DNA of 64,000 bases from Hymenobacter sp. HSC-4F20 (GTDB lineage: Bacteria > Bacteroidota > Bacteroidia > Cytophagales > Hymenobacteraceae): positions 310,001 through 374,000 of the forward strand of contig NZ_JAHZTD010000003.1 of assembly GCF_019599275.1 (NCBI RefSeq), read 5' to 3'. A program made the position numbers and the translations under genes. Positions 45,124 to 54,225 of the stretch are shown one piece after another; the first letter of the stretch is position 1; each line of letters starts with the position of its first letter. The notes under the pieces are model-generated. The model ran no database searches. It saw nothing but the letters and a program-made list of their open reading frames with translations, and had not been told where the DNA came from.

Positions 45124-45448
45124 ACGACTCTAGCTACAGTATACGTTTGCCTGTAGCAAGACAAAGCCCCAGTGAAACTGACACTCTCAATTTGAGCTGT
45201 CGGTTCTACTGGGGCTTTTCGTTTGCGTTTAGTTACAACTAGCCCACAGCCGTCTATAGCATCTTTAGCTACCTTACCATCGGCAATATTTATCATCAAA
45301 TAATTCTTCTGAGTGAACTGCTTACCCCTTTTGCACTACTAAAAACAATAGCCAAGCGAGGACTAAATAGACACAACCTTATGCTAAAAATATTAGTATA
45401 CATTATATAGATTTCCGAACTTGAGGCAATCATAAAACCCTACTTCGC
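45124..45448. other. Intergenic region with terminator and AT-rich promoter segment
   Basis: The first part contains the terminator of the efflux operon (45163-45219). From about 45260 the sequence is strongly AT-rich up to the SWIM gene start. TAGATTTC at 45408-45415 differs by one base from the Bacteroidota -7 consensus TAnnTTTG and is a weak promoter candidate. No matching TTTG -33 box was evident, and no gene is supported. Confidence 0.5.
45163..45219 (+). terminator. Terminator after RND efflux operon
   Basis: An imperfect hairpin. The AAAGCCCCAGT arm at 45163-45173 pairs with ACTGGGGCTTTT at 45208-45219, with further interrupted pairing inside (AACTGACA with TGTCGGTT). The 3' arm ends in four T residues followed by CGTTTGCGTTT. 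Confidence 0.8.
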
Positions 45449-46789
45449 ATGTCTGATTTTGCTTATGCTTACACCCGTCCTTCCGCGCTGGAAGCCCGTC
45501 CCGAGGGCAATGCGTTATTATTATCTGCCTTTGCTGAAGATGCTATAGAGTCGGGGACTTCCTGCTTTTTTTGGGGTAGGCTGCGCAACTCCTGGCTGGC
45601 TGCACGCGGACTAAGCACATTAGCTAAAGTAGTTGCCTCACGGTTCGTGCCCCAGAGTGCCGCTCTCCGCGACCCTATCGTGACGGCGGGAGCAGGCTTG
45701 CTGCGCTTCGAGGCTTTTTCCTCATGCAACGGGGTGTACGCCCGCCTTGATTTGGGGCCCGATGCGTTGGACGGAGAGTTCCTGAGCAGCGGCACCACCA
45801 ACGTCGATTTCAACGAGCCTATGGTGAATGCCCTGGCCCGCATTTCGCGCACCGAGCCGGTGCTGCTGTCGGTGGGCGAAAAAGAGGTAGTGCTGGAGCG
45901 GGCCGAGGGCCGCGTGACGGAGCGCAAAGTAGCCCTGCCGGAACGCTGGATTAAGGGCCTTACAGCCGTACAGGCCTACCTGGCCCTCATGGAGGAAAAG
46001 CTGCGCATGACCCGCGTACAGGCCGTGCAACTGGTACAAGGCCTACCCGCTGGTAGCGCCAAAACCGACGTTTTTCTGGTATTGCGCGGCCCGCGACCCA
46101 GCTTCTCGCCAGTGGCTACGGCGGGGGCCGTGCGGGTAGGCGGGGCGCACCGGCTGCGGCTCCTGGAGGGGCTGCTACCCCTGTGCGAAGCCCTGCGCGT
46201 GTACGCCACCCCTGATGGGCAAGCCTCAGCGTTTGTGCTGGAGCTGGGCGGCGGGCAACAATTTGTGCTGGCGTTGTCGGCGGATGTGTGGCGCGGCTTT
46301 TCCGGCGAAGGCAACCAGCTGGATGCCCTGATGGAAGAACTGCCCACTGAGTGGATTGCTGGCGCCAACAACCTGTTCCGGGGCAACGAAACCTTCAACC
46401 CTACCCTGTTCGCCCTCGAAAATGGCCTCGACCCGGCCACCGTGGATAAGCTGTGCGCCAGTCTTTCGGCCATGGGCCTGCTGGGCTTCGACTTGGCCGA
46501 AAACCATTATTTCTACCGCCGCCTACCCTTCAAAACCCAACGAATCCTGAGCCTGAACCCGCGCCTAAAAAATGCCCGGGCTTTGCTGGCCGCCGCCGAT
46601 GGGGTGCAGCTAATTGGTGTGGGCGAAGGCGGGCGCACCGAAGCGCGGGTGCGGGGCACGGGCGTGTGGCACACGGTGCTGGTAGGTGGGGCACAGCCAC
46701 CCCAGTGCACGTGCACTTGGTTTAGTGAGCACCAGGGGCAGCGCGGCCCTTGCAAGCACATTCTGGCGGCTCAGATGCAATTCGTGTAA
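45449..46789 (+). CDS. SWIM zinc-finger domain protein
   Basis: A 446-residue protein. The SWIM zinc finger is at the C-terminus: CTCTWFSEHQGQRGPCKH, that is Cys-x-Cys-x11-Cys-x-His, with a preceding beta strand (WHTVLVGG). The rest is not a known domain, but it is well ordered by pattern (mixed alpha/beta, LTAVQAYLALMEEKLRMTRVQ helix). SWIM fingers bind DNA or protein. In other bacteria, SWIM genes sit next to large helical-repeat proteins or MoxR/VWA genes. The next gene, 76 bp downstream, encodes such a helical-repeat protein, so a functional pair is likely. Confidence 0.88.
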   Translation: MSDFAYAYTRPSALEARPEGNALLLSAFAEDAIESGTSCFFWGRLRNSWLAARGLSTLAKVVASRFVPQSAALRDPIVTAGAGLLRFEAFSSCNGVYARLDLGPDALDGEFLSSGTTNVDFNEPMVNALARISRTEPVLLSVGEKEVVLERAEGRVTERKVALPERWIKGLTAVQAYLALMEEKLRMTRVQAVQLVQGLPAGSAKTDVFLVLRGPRPSFSPVATAGAVRVGGAHRLRLLEGLLPLCEALRVYATPDGQASAFVLELGGGQQFVLALSADVWRGFSGEGNQLDALMEELPTEWIAGANNLFRGNETFNPTLFALENGLDPATVDKLCASLSAMGLLGFDLAENHYFYRRLPFKTQRILSLNPRLKNARALLAAADGVQLIGVGEGGRTEARVRGTGVWHTVLVGGAQPPQCTCTWFSEHQGQRGPCKHILAAQMQFV

Positions 46790-46865
46790 TATCCTCCTAC
46801 CCCTGTTGTCGGGGCCAAGGCTCCGCCTCGCCTTCTTCCTTTCGCTGCGTACCTCCTGCTATTCT

Positions 46866-49800
46866 ATGACTACTGTTGAAACCTTCGAGCACATCATTCG
46901 CCACCAAAGCTGCCGGGAGTTGGTGCCGTTTCTGGGGGCGCTGGGCAAATCCGACATTGTACCAGTCCGGCAGAAAACGAAAAGTCTGCTCCGGGAGCTT
47001 GACCGCTATGTGAACACCGAGGTAAAGCCGGGCCAGTGGCAGTATCGTCACCAGCTTACGCAGGAGCAACAGATGATGCTGTTTTTCGCGGGCCTAGCAA
47101 CGTACTCGCGCAAGGAAGCCCAAGCTCGTAGCTTCTCGCTGCCCTGGCATCTGTCGGACCGGGGCCCCGACCCGCAGGGCCACCAGCAGCATTTTATCAC
47201 CATACTAGAACAGGCCCGGCCCGAGTGGCTGGCGGAGTGGCTGGTACGGCTTACCCGTGCAAATCAGTGGGCTGTTATATCTTACAAGCAGCTGCGTGAG
47301 CTGGAAAACCGCGGCCTACTCGCCCACGACCCCTGGCTGTTTACTCAATCGGTTGCCCACCAGCTAACCCGCTATAACTGGCTGCGCAACACGTATAAGA
47401 AAACCGATATTGACGGCTACGACCAGCAGATTCTGCACGACCTCCGTGCCGACACCACCCTGCTGCAGCGCGACTTGCTCCTGCTATTCGATTACGACAG
47501 CATGGTGGACTCTGACAGCACCATCAGCGGAAAAGACCGACAGTTAGTAAACTGGCTTACGCTGCTGCCACAGCTGGTTGCTTCTGGCCACCTGAACCGG
47601 TCGGAGGTGCTTACGCGCTGCTTGCTGGCCCTGCGCCGCGACTTCCGGCGGCCCTTGCTGACGTGGTTCAAGAATCTGTTTCTGGCCTTGCACCCAACAC
47701 CTGAAGAGCGCCTGGCCCGGCAGACGGAATTAATTGATCTGCTGGCTCACCCGCTGCCATTGGTCATCAATTTCGCACTTGACCAGCTCAAAGAATTCTG
47801 GACGCAGCCGGAGTTTGATACCGCTGCGCTGCTGCTCTACGCCGACGCTCTGGTTACCCGCCAAGACCTGAAGACTGGCCTCCGGGCACTGTTCAGTGGC
47901 CTGGAGAAGCTTCTGAAACAAGACCCTACCCTGGCGGCCACCCTCAGCCGACTCAGCACCACTGCCCTTACCAACGCCGATGCCAGCGTGCAGGAGCGGG
48001 CAGGTAAGCTGTTGAAAGCTATTCTCGGAGCCAAGAAACCGTTGCTGACGGCGGAGGAGGTAGTGGAAACGACCGACACTATTAGTCTCTACACTGACCT
48101 GCTGACACCGGCTACGCGCACTCTGCTGGGGCCCTACCTAACAAGCACAAGCGCACCCTCAACCGACGACTCTGCACCGCTAGCTAGTACCTACACACCG
48201 ACGAGCAGCTTCATCCCCGATATTTCGGCAGCTACTGCCATTGCCCCGGTGCGCGACTGGCACGAGCTACTCTTCCTGACGGGAGAGTTGGTGCAGCACA
48301 ATGGCCCCGCCAGCGTGGAGCGGTGGCTCGATGGCCTGGGACACCTGCGCGGCCACTACCCCGCCGACTACGCCCAGCAGCTGCGGCCCTACCTGGTGCG
48401 GATATCCTCCTCGGAGCTCAAAAACAAAACCGACGACGAAATCCAGGAATACTTTCGCACCTACTCTTTCGGCGGGATTCGGCAGGGCCGCCGGGAGCTG
48501 CTTTCGGCGCTGCTGATTAGCTGGTACCAGGGGTTCGCTCAGCTCAACGTTTCGCTCGTCAACCTAAAGGCCCAGCAATACAGCGCCCCCGACCCGCTGC
48601 TGCAGGTGGAGCAGGCGCGGCTAGCGGACTTGGAGCATCGACTACAAACAGCCACCCCAGCCCTACCCCTGCTGAGCACCCCAAGCCACGCCCCGTACTG
48701 GGTGGCCCCTTCGGTGCTGGTGCAGCGCCTTCTGGATTACCAGGCAGCCGGTGCAGAGCCCGCCCCCGCCGACCTCGCCCTGGCCCTAACCCGCACCGCC
48801 GCCACTGCTCCTGACGATGCCGCTGCTGCTCGCCTGCTGCTACCTCAGCTTCAGCACCCTGAACTTTGTGCGCTGCTGGAATGGTATCTGGCTCCTCAAC
48901 CTGAGCCCACGGCCCTACCCTCGCCTGCGGCCCCAACTGCCAGCAAGCCCATGGCCCGCGAGTTCACCGAGCGTCTGAGCAAGCTGATTCCGTTTCTGAA
49001 ACGCACCACGGCCCCGGAACCCTCGCTCTCCTTGGCGGAGGCCCTGCCCTGGCTTTGGGCAGTAGCGGCCCGCACGCGCCTGCCCTATCAGGAGTTGCCG
49101 GAGCTGGCCGCCGTGGCTAGCTACCCCGGTGTGGCTCAGCCCTGGCTCCCCCAATGGCGCTTTGAGCAGAAAACGCACACCTACAAGCAAAGCTGGAACA
49201 AAGAGAAACCCGAAGTAACGAATACGTGGCAGGAGCTTTTGGTGCAGACGCCTCCGGTGCCGCGGGGGCTGCCCAACCAATTACTGCTGTATTCCACCTA
49301 TGTACAGCCCCCGAAGTCGACCACTGATTGGTATTCCCTTTTCTCCTTGCAACTGGAGCTGCCCTTCCTGCTTTCCGTGTTCCCCAATAACCCCGACGTA
49401 GTATACTGGCATTTGATTCGGCTGAGCTGCCGCACCGATGAGGCAGATACTACGGCTCGGGAAGTGGTACAAACGGCGGTGCATTCACTACTGGAACCAG
49501 GCCCTCTATTCAGCGAGCCGGCTACCTTGCTGCTGGCGCTGGGGCTTACGCATTCTGCTCCTGCATGTAGGGCAGTAGCCCTGGAGGCCCTGCTGGCCTC
49601 TGTTGATACCGGCCGGCTCGTGCCAGCCGCGCTGGGGCAACACCTAGGTCAGTTGCTGTCGGTGGGCTTTGTACCGGTACAGCGTCTTAGCGATACGCTA
49701 GCGCAGGCTCGCGCCATCAGCCCCCTGGTAGATGATGCCGTATGCCAAGTGCTGGAAGTGTTGCTACCCCTCCTGCCCTCGGCCACGCCCCTGCGCAACA

Positions 49801-49940
49801 CCCGCAAGCTGCTGGAAGGATACGCCGATGTGCAGAGCCGTACTAGCCGGCCCGTACCGGCAGCCGTTGCCCAACATCTACAAGCCTGGGGGCAATCAGC
49901 TGCCCTGAAGAAAGCAGCTACGGGCTTGCTAACTGCGTAA
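46866..49940 (+). CDS. Large helical-repeat protein, possibly DUF6493-like
   Basis: A 1024-residue soluble protein with no signal peptide or membrane helix. It is rich in Leu/Ala helices arranged like HEAT repeats, for example RLSTTALTNADASVQERAGKL and the C-terminal SAPACRAVALEALLASVDTG. A Pro/Thr/Ser-rich linker lies near residues 420-445 and another near 680-695. I recall similar SWIM-linked large proteins classed as DUF6493, but I cannot verify this. No catalytic motif was found. ATG 46866 (MTTVETFEHIIRHQ) was chosen because the longer frame overlaps the SWIM gene. It is the second gene of a likely two-gene unit. Confidence 0.78.
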   Translation: MTTVETFEHIIRHQSCRELVPFLGALGKSDIVPVRQKTKSLLRELDRYVNTEVKPGQWQYRHQLTQEQQMMLFFAGLATYSRKEAQARSFSLPWHLSDRGPDPQGHQQHFITILEQARPEWLAEWLVRLTRANQWAVISYKQLRELENRGLLAHDPWLFTQSVAHQLTRYNWLRNTYKKTDIDGYDQQILHDLRADTTLLQRDLLLLFDYDSMVDSDSTISGKDRQLVNWLTLLPQLVASGHLNRSEVLTRCLLALRRDFRRPLLTWFKNLFLALHPTPEERLARQTELIDLLAHPLPLVINFALDQLKEFWTQPEFDTAALLLYADALVTRQDLKTGLRALFSGLEKLLKQDPTLAATLSRLSTTALTNADASVQERAGKLLKAILGAKKPLLTAEEVVETTDTISLYTDLLTPATRTLLGPYLTSTSAPSTDDSAPLASTYTPTSSFIPDISAATAIAPVRDWHELLFLTGELVQHNGPASVERWLDGLGHLRGHYPADYAQQLRPYLVRISSSELKNKTDDEIQEYFRTYSFGGIRQGRRELLSALLISWYQGFAQLNVSLVNLKAQQYSAPDPLLQVEQARLADLEHRLQTATPALPLLSTPSHAPYWVAPSVLVQRLLDYQAAGAEPAPADLALALTRTAATAPDDAAAARLLLPQLQHPELCALLEWYLAPQPEPTALPSPAAPTASKPMAREFTERLSKLIPFLKRTTAPEPSLSLAEALPWLWAVAARTRLPYQELPELAAVASYPGVAQPWLPQWRFEQKTHTYKQSWNKEKPEVTNTWQELLVQTPPVPRGLPNQLLLYSTYVQPPKSTTDWYSLFSLQLELPFLLSVFPNNPDVVYWHLIRLSCRTDEADTTAREVVQTAVHSLLEPGPLFSEPATLLLALGLTHSAPACRAVALEALLASVDTGRLVPAALGQHLGQLLSVGFVPVQRLSDTLAQARAISPLVDDAVCQVLEVLLPLLPSATPLRNTRKLLEGYADVQSRTSRPVPAAVAQHLQAWGQSAALKKAATGLLTA

Positions 49941-49968
49941 TTCGTGGCAGACTATTCCTCTTCTGCTT

Positions 49969-50883
49969 ATGCGCGTCTACCTGCTTACGCTTCTTTTCAG
50001 TCTTTCTTCTGCCCTACTAATGGCCCAGACGCAATCCGTCATTCCCCTGTACCCCGGCGCCGTGCCTAACGCCAAGCCCAGCAGCGTACAAGAGGTAGTA
50101 GATACGCAAGCCAACGGCAGCATCCGCATTTCCCAGGTAGTGCAGCCTACCCTTGCCGTTTACAAACCGGCCAAAGCCAACGGTACGGCCATTATTATCT
50201 GCCCTGGTGGCGGTTATGCTCGGCTGGCCATGGACCACGAGGGATACGACGTAGCCAAGCGCCTAACCGATATGGGCATCACGGCTTTCGTGCTGAAGTA
50301 TCGCCTACCCAATGACGCAAGCCAAACCGACAAGTCCATTGTGCCGCTCCTGGATGCCCAGCAGGCGTTGCGGCTGGTGCGGCAGCGCGCCACGGAGTTT
50401 GGCGTGAGCCCGGCCCGGGTAGGGCTAATGGGCTTTTCAGCCGGTGGGCACCTGGCTTCCACGGCCGGCACCCACTTCGCTACCCCCGTTGGCAGCTCAA
50501 AGGACAAGACTTCCGTACGGCCCGATTTTCTGATGCTGCTCTACCCTGTTATTAGCTTCTCGGATACGCTAATGCACGCGGGCTCGCGCACCAACCTCAT
50601 CGGCGAAAAGCCCGCCGCCAGCCAAATTCGCCTGTATTCCAATGAACTGCAGGTTTCGGCCCAGACCCCGCCTACCTTCCTGGTGCACGCCCAGGACGAC
50701 AAAACCGTGAAGGTGCAGAACAGCCTGGTCTTTTATGAGGCTTGCCTGCACCACAAGGTGCCCGTAGAAATGCACCTCTACCCCCAGGGCGGCCATGGCT
50801 TCGGGATGGTCAATAACACCACCAAAGACAATTGGACGGACCGCCTGCAAAACTGGCTGGAGGCTGGGGGCTGGCTGCGCTAA
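49969..50883 (+). CDS. Secreted alpha/beta hydrolase (acetyl-esterase-like, BD-FAE type)
   Basis: A 304-residue protein with a signal peptide (MRVYLLTLLFSLSSALLMAQ). The alpha/beta-hydrolase fold has the oxyanion segment CPGGGYARLAMDHEG, nucleophile elbow GFSAGGH with the catalytic Ser, acid in VHAQDDKTV, and His in GGHGFGM. This combination resembles bacterial esterases that deacetylate or de-esterify plant polysaccharides. The substrate is unproven, and no glycoside hydrolase lies nearby. It starts 28 bp after the helical-repeat gene and could be read through from it. Its stop codon overlaps the convergent gene at 50880 by 4 bp. Confidence 0.88.
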   Translation: MRVYLLTLLFSLSSALLMAQTQSVIPLYPGAVPNAKPSSVQEVVDTQANGSIRISQVVQPTLAVYKPAKANGTAIIICPGGGYARLAMDHEGYDVAKRLTDMGITAFVLKYRLPNDASQTDKSIVPLLDAQQALRLVRQRATEFGVSPARVGLMGFSAGGHLASTAGTHFATPVGSSKDKTSVRPDFLMLLYPVISFSDTLMHAGSRTNLIGEKPAASQIRLYSNELQVSAQTPPTFLVHAQDDKTVKVQNSLVFYEACLHHKVPVEMHLYPQGGHGFGMVNNTTKDNWTDRLQNWLEAGGWLR

Positions 50884-51185
50884 AGCAGTTCCTCCCAGCT
50901 TACTTCGGCCCCCGGCCACCATATTTCTGCGCCTACTGGTACAGGTGTACTTCCTTCCTGAGTAAGTAACAGCCCCCGAAGTTCCGGAAGCTGGGCACTG
51001 GTTATTTCTTCCACGGTAGCTATGGCGGTTTCGGCTTCGCCGGTGGGGTAGTGCAGCCGCAGTTTCAGGGCCGTGTACAAGTCGAATTTTTGAAGCTCGG
51101 GCGCCTCCTCTGCCGGCAACAGCAGCACGCCTAATCCGGGCAGCGGAATTTTTTTAGCTACGCGAAATAAAAATTTTTCAGCCAT
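50880..51185 (-). CDS. Small protein with weak EF-Tu domain 2-like beta-barrel pattern
   Basis: A 101-residue protein. The alternating hydrophobic pattern (KFLFRVAKKIPLPGLGVLLL, then ALKLRLHYPTGEAETAIATVEEI, ending TPVPVGAEIWW) resembles the beta-barrel of elongation factor domain 2, with a GLGV turn where EF-Tu has a GRGT-type turn. The similarity is weak, and no GTPase domain is present. It might be a stand-alone beta-barrel protein. Its stop overlaps the end of the esterase gene by 4 bp on the opposite strand. The function is unknown. Confidence 0.6.
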   Translation of the reverse strand: MAEKFLFRVAKKIPLPGLGVLLLPAEEAPELQKFDLYTALKLRLHYPTGEAETAIATVEEITSAQLPELRGLLLTQEGSTPVPVGAEIWWPGAEVSWEELL

Positions 51186-51385
51186 AGGCTGCTGTACGAA
51201 AAAATAGCAGTAGCGGCCTGTAAAGTCATGTTTTTGCGCTTTTGAGAAGCTCTCTGAAAGGCCAGGAATGCGGGTACTGTTGGGTTAAACCCGCGCAATA
51301 TTCTGCCCGTATTGGCATGGTGCTTGTAAAACTGAGTTCAGGGCTGCTGATCAACCGGCCCGCTGAACCTAAACTTCTCTTCGCC

Positions 51386-51913
51386 ATGAAAAAGGTAAGT
51401 CTGCTTCTCGCCCTGGTTATGTTCTTCTCCGCCATTGCTACCAGCTTTGCGCAGGATCGTAAGATTAGCTCGCACGCCAAAGGGGCCGTAATTGGTGGCC
51501 TGGGCGGTGCCGCCGCTGGTGCCATTATCAACAAGCGTAACCGCGTAGTAGGTGGTGCCGTGGGGGGTGCCGCTGGCGCTGGCTTAGGCTATGTTATTGG
51601 CAAGAACGCCGACAACAAGCGCAAAGCCGAAGCTGCCCGCGTAGCCGCCGCCCGCCGCGCCGAGCAGCGCCGCGCTGCCGCCTACCGTGCTGGCCTGGCC
51701 CAAGGTGCTGCCAAAGCCAAATCTAACAACACGGCCCTGGCTGCCGCTGCCGTACCGGCTGCCGTTGCTGCTCCTGCCATGATGAACAGCTTTGGCGCTC
51801 CGGCTGGTGCTCCTACCTCGCTGGCCATGAGCTCGGCTTATTTGCCCAACAACAACTACGGTGCCCGCGACGCCGCTTATCCTACCTCGGAAGTACGTCG
51901 CAAAAGCTGGTAA
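51386..51913 (+). CDS. Glycine-zipper envelope protein (YMGG-like)
   Basis: A 175-residue protein. The signal peptide MKKVSLLLALVMFFSAIATSFA is followed by a Gly-zipper segment (GAVIGGLGGAAAGAIINKRN, then GGAVGGAAGAGLGYVIGKN), typical of YMGG/Gly-zipper proteins that form helix-packing membrane or outer-membrane insertions. A basic Ala/Arg-rich helix (about residues 78-105) and an Ala/Pro-rich low-complexity tail follow. The function is unknown; a structural or stress-related envelope role is common in the family. ATG 51386 was chosen because the upstream 48 codons do not encode a signal peptide. Confidence 0.8.
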   Translation: MKKVSLLLALVMFFSAIATSFAQDRKISSHAKGAVIGGLGGAAAGAIINKRNRVVGGAVGGAAGAGLGYVIGKNADNKRKAEAARVAAARRAEQRRAAAYRAGLAQGAAKAKSNNTALAAAAVPAAVAAPAMMNSFGAPAGAPTSLAMSSAYLPNNNYGARDAAYPTSEVRRKSW

Positions 51914-51937
51914 TCCGTTTCTTTGCCGTAGCTTCTA

Positions 51938-51964
51938 AGCCCAGGCCCCCGGGCCTGGGCTTTC
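51938..51964 (+). terminator. Terminator after Gly-zipper gene
   Basis: The arms AGCCCAGGCCC (51938-51948) and GGGCCTGGGCT (51951-51961) pair perfectly around a 2-nt gap. The T tract is short and interrupted (TTTCTGTTCC), so termination may be partial. Confidence 0.75.
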
Positions 51965-52012
51965 TGTTCCCTCGCTTTTCTCCCGGTTCTGCCTCACCTA
52001 ACCTCTGTTCCC

Positions 52013-52486
52013 ATGAAACCTCTGTTTGGTTTTCTGCTCGGAAGTGCCGCTCTGCTGGCCTCCTGCTCGGCGCCTAAGCAAGACGATGCCGCTGCTGCCG
52101 TCGATGTCAAAAACCTCAACCAGCAGTTTATTGGCGCCTGGAACGCCAAGAATACCGCCGCCCTCGATACCCTGCTGGCCGACGACGTGCAATACGCCCA
52201 GGGCGCAACCCGCTTCAACGGCAAGTCGGAAGTATCGGATAAGTGGGTGCGCGCTACCCTTGGCACTATTGCTGATCTGAAGCTCTACTCTACCAGCTCG
52301 GGTACCGATGCCAACACGGCTTACGAAGCTGGTACGTTCTCCACGGAAGTGCTGCCCGAGGCTCCTGGCCAACCCAGCGGCGAAGGCGAAGGCAACTTCA
52401 TTCTGCTCTGGAAGAAGAACAAGAAAAACGCCTGGAAGCTCAGCTACGTGCAGCTCGAAGGCTTACCCGTAAAAATCAGCAACTAG
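52013..52486 (+). CDS. NTF2-like (DUF4440/SnoaL-type) lipoprotein
   Basis: A 157-residue protein. The signal peptide MKPLFGFLLGSAALLASC has lipobox LASC, so it is anchored in the envelope. The rest is one NTF2-like cone fold: an opening helix NLNQQFIGAWNAKNTAALDTLLADDVQYA, a central strand TDANTAYEAGTFSTEV, and a final strand WKLSYVQLEGLPVK. The family includes ketosteroid-isomerase-like enzymes and many non-enzymatic proteins. No catalytic Asp/Tyr pair could be assigned. The function is unknown. Confidence 0.82.
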   Translation: MKPLFGFLLGSAALLASCSAPKQDDAAAAVDVKNLNQQFIGAWNAKNTAALDTLLADDVQYAQGATRFNGKSEVSDKWVRATLGTIADLKLYSTSSGTDANTAYEAGTFSTEVLPEAPGQPSGEGEGNFILLWKKNKKNAWKLSYVQLEGLPVKISN

Positions 52487-52579
52487 AGTTAAAAACTAGG
52501 TCCCCGCAGATGAAGAAGGAACCTAGTCTTTAGGTTTAAATCTGTTCGGCACAGAAGTTTCCTACCTCTCTTTCTACGC

Positions 52580-52614
52580 AAAAAGCCCCGACCATCTGGC
52601 CGGGGCTTTTTGTT
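52580..52614. terminator. Bidirectional terminator, NTF2-like gene / manganese catalase
   Basis: The arms AAAAAGCCCCG (52580-52590) and CGGGGCTTTTT (52601-52611) are perfect inverted copies around a 10-nt loop. Each strand ends in at least five T residues. Confidence 0.92.
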
Positions 52615-52636
52615 GTTGCCAAGTAGCGTGGCGCTA

Positions 52637-53545
52637 TTAGCTTTCAGTAGAAGGCGTACCGCCGCTACCGCTCAGTGTGCCTTCAATCTTGCTGGTAACG
52701 GTACCGATGAGGGAATCCACGGCCGTCATTTGCTCCTTTTGAGCGAAAGCGCCGGGTACCGGCGGCGCCAGTTTCGGAATGCCACCCAGCGGAGCGGCCT
52801 TCTCTACGTGGAACTCGCCCTGGCCATCCAGCGAGGGGCCCTGGGTCCAGCGGCCTCCTTCGGTGGTGTCGGAGCCGATGTAGGTGCTCACGAAAGCGTA
52901 GTTGAAGCCTTGCACTTCCTCGCTCTGCGGGAAGCTGTTGGGTACGGGCATGGAGCGCAGGCCGCCGTTTTCCTCAATTACTGCCATCCACTGATTTTGG
53001 TGCATGGTGTCGCGGGCAATCAGGAAGGAAAGGAAATCCTTCATGCCAGCGTCGTCGGTCATGTGCCAGAGGCGGGTAGCCAGCACGCGGCCCGTCGATT
53101 CGGCGGCCACGTTGCTGTACATATCGGCTACAATGTTGCCGCTGCCTACCACCCATGAGCCGTTGAACGGTACGCCGTTGGAGTCCGTAGCCAGGGCAGC
53201 CATGCCCGAGGACAGAATGTGGCGCGGGTCCATGCCGCCCATGATAGCACCTACCATTTTATCGTTGGCAAACTCTTCCTGCATGCTGGTGGGAGCCCCT
53301 TCCAGGTTGAGTGCTACGGCCGTGGCCAGCATCTCGATGTGGCTGATTTCCTCGGTGCCGGTTTCGAGCAGCATGTTGCGGTACTTTTCCGGGCCGCGGC
53401 TACCCCAGGCCTGGAACAGGTACTGCAGGCACACCCGAATTTCGCCTTCGATGCCACCAATGGCTTGCTGGAGCATGCGGGCAAATGCAGGATTAGGTTT
53501 GTCGACCCGGACCTTGTACTGGAGTTGTCTATCGTGGTAAAACAT
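52637..53545 (-). CDS. Manganese-containing catalase
   Basis: A 302-residue ferritin-like di-manganese catalase. The metal ligands fall at or within one residue of the Lactobacillus plantarum enzyme positions: Glu35 (GGIEGEIRVCLQYLFQ), Glu66 and His69 (TEEISHIEMLATAV), Glu149 (AAESTGR) and His182 (IARDTMHQNQW). The helix WHMTDDAGMKDFLSFLIARD is highly characteristic. It decomposes hydrogen peroxide without haem. The C-terminal tail is Pro/Gly/Ser-rich and not part of the fold. ATG 53545 (MFYHDRQLQYKVRV) was chosen; the 48 codons upstream do not belong to the family. It is probably monocistronic. Confidence 0.95.
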   Translation of the reverse strand: MFYHDRQLQYKVRVDKPNPAFARMLQQAIGGIEGEIRVCLQYLFQAWGSRGPEKYRNMLLETGTEEISHIEMLATAVALNLEGAPTSMQEEFANDKMVGAIMGGMDPRHILSSGMAALATDSNGVPFNGSWVVGSGNIVADMYSNVAAESTGRVLATRLWHMTDDAGMKDFLSFLIARDTMHQNQWMAVIEENGGLRSMPVPNSFPQSEEVQGFNYAFVSTYIGSDTTEGGRWTQGPSLDGQGEFHVEKAAPLGGIPKLAPPVPGAFAQKEQMTAVDSLIGTVTSKIEGTLSGSGGTPSTES

Positions 53546-53720
53546 TACGAGGGTGTTGAGGTGTGAGAGATGGGGGTTGCTCTCCTCCGAGGAGAAGCGC
53601 CCTAGCAATACGCGGCCTTCCCCCCTCAAAACCGACGCAAAAACACGGAATTCTCTACCGGATTGTACGGATTTCCTGTGTATAAACACGGATAATCTCC
53701 TCAGTACCTACCCCACTTAA

Positions 53721-54134
53721 TCAGCTCGCTACTGGCCGCGCTACGTATTCCTCCCCATCATACACTGGTGCTAGGTTTGCCGATTCCTCCTCCGTAAACA
53801 GACGGGAACGAATCAGGAACCGGACGCCCAACGGAATTTCCAGCGAGAAGCTCGCGCCCCTACCCTTGGTAACGTCTACGGTGAGCTGGGTGTGCTTCCA
53901 GTACTCGAACTGCGCGGCGCTCATAAAGAAGTCGCAGCCATGGATCTGGCCCAGCCACACGTCGTTGCTACCCACCCGAAACTCGCCGGCCTGAAAGCAC
54001 ATGGGCGAGGAGCCGTCGCAGCAGCCGCCGCTCTGGTGAAACATCAGGGGGCCGTTTTCCTGGCGGAGCACATCAATAGTTGCTTCGGCGGCAGGCGTGA
54101 CCAGGACGCGGGGGGTGGTAGATTGGCTGGACAT
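53721..54134 (-). CDS. DUF779 family protein (aldehyde dehydrogenase-associated)
   Basis: A 137-residue protein with the DUF779 hallmark FHQSGGCCDGSSPMCF, a cysteine-rich segment that may bind metal. IHGCDFFMSAAQFEYWKHTQL and the C-terminal GASFSLEIPLGVRFLIRSR are also typical. The family's function is unknown, but its genes regularly neighbour acetaldehyde/aldehyde dehydrogenase genes. Here the aldehyde dehydrogenase gene lies about 950 bp away on the same strand, with one plus-strand gene between them. ATG 54134 (MSSQSTTPRVLV) was preferred to 54305. Confidence 0.9.
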   Translation of the reverse strand: MSSQSTTPRVLVTPAAEATIDVLRQENGPLMFHQSGGCCDGSSPMCFQAGEFRVGSNDVWLGQIHGCDFFMSAAQFEYWKHTQLTVDVTKGRGASFSLEIPLGVRFLIRSRLFTEEESANLAPVYDGEEYVARPVAS

Positions 54135-54225
54135 GGAGGAGTAGGAATCAGGAAGGAAACAGATGCAGACTGGTAACCCGGCAGTAGCCGGAGCCGTTGC
54201 CGTATATAGTAACTCGACTATTACT

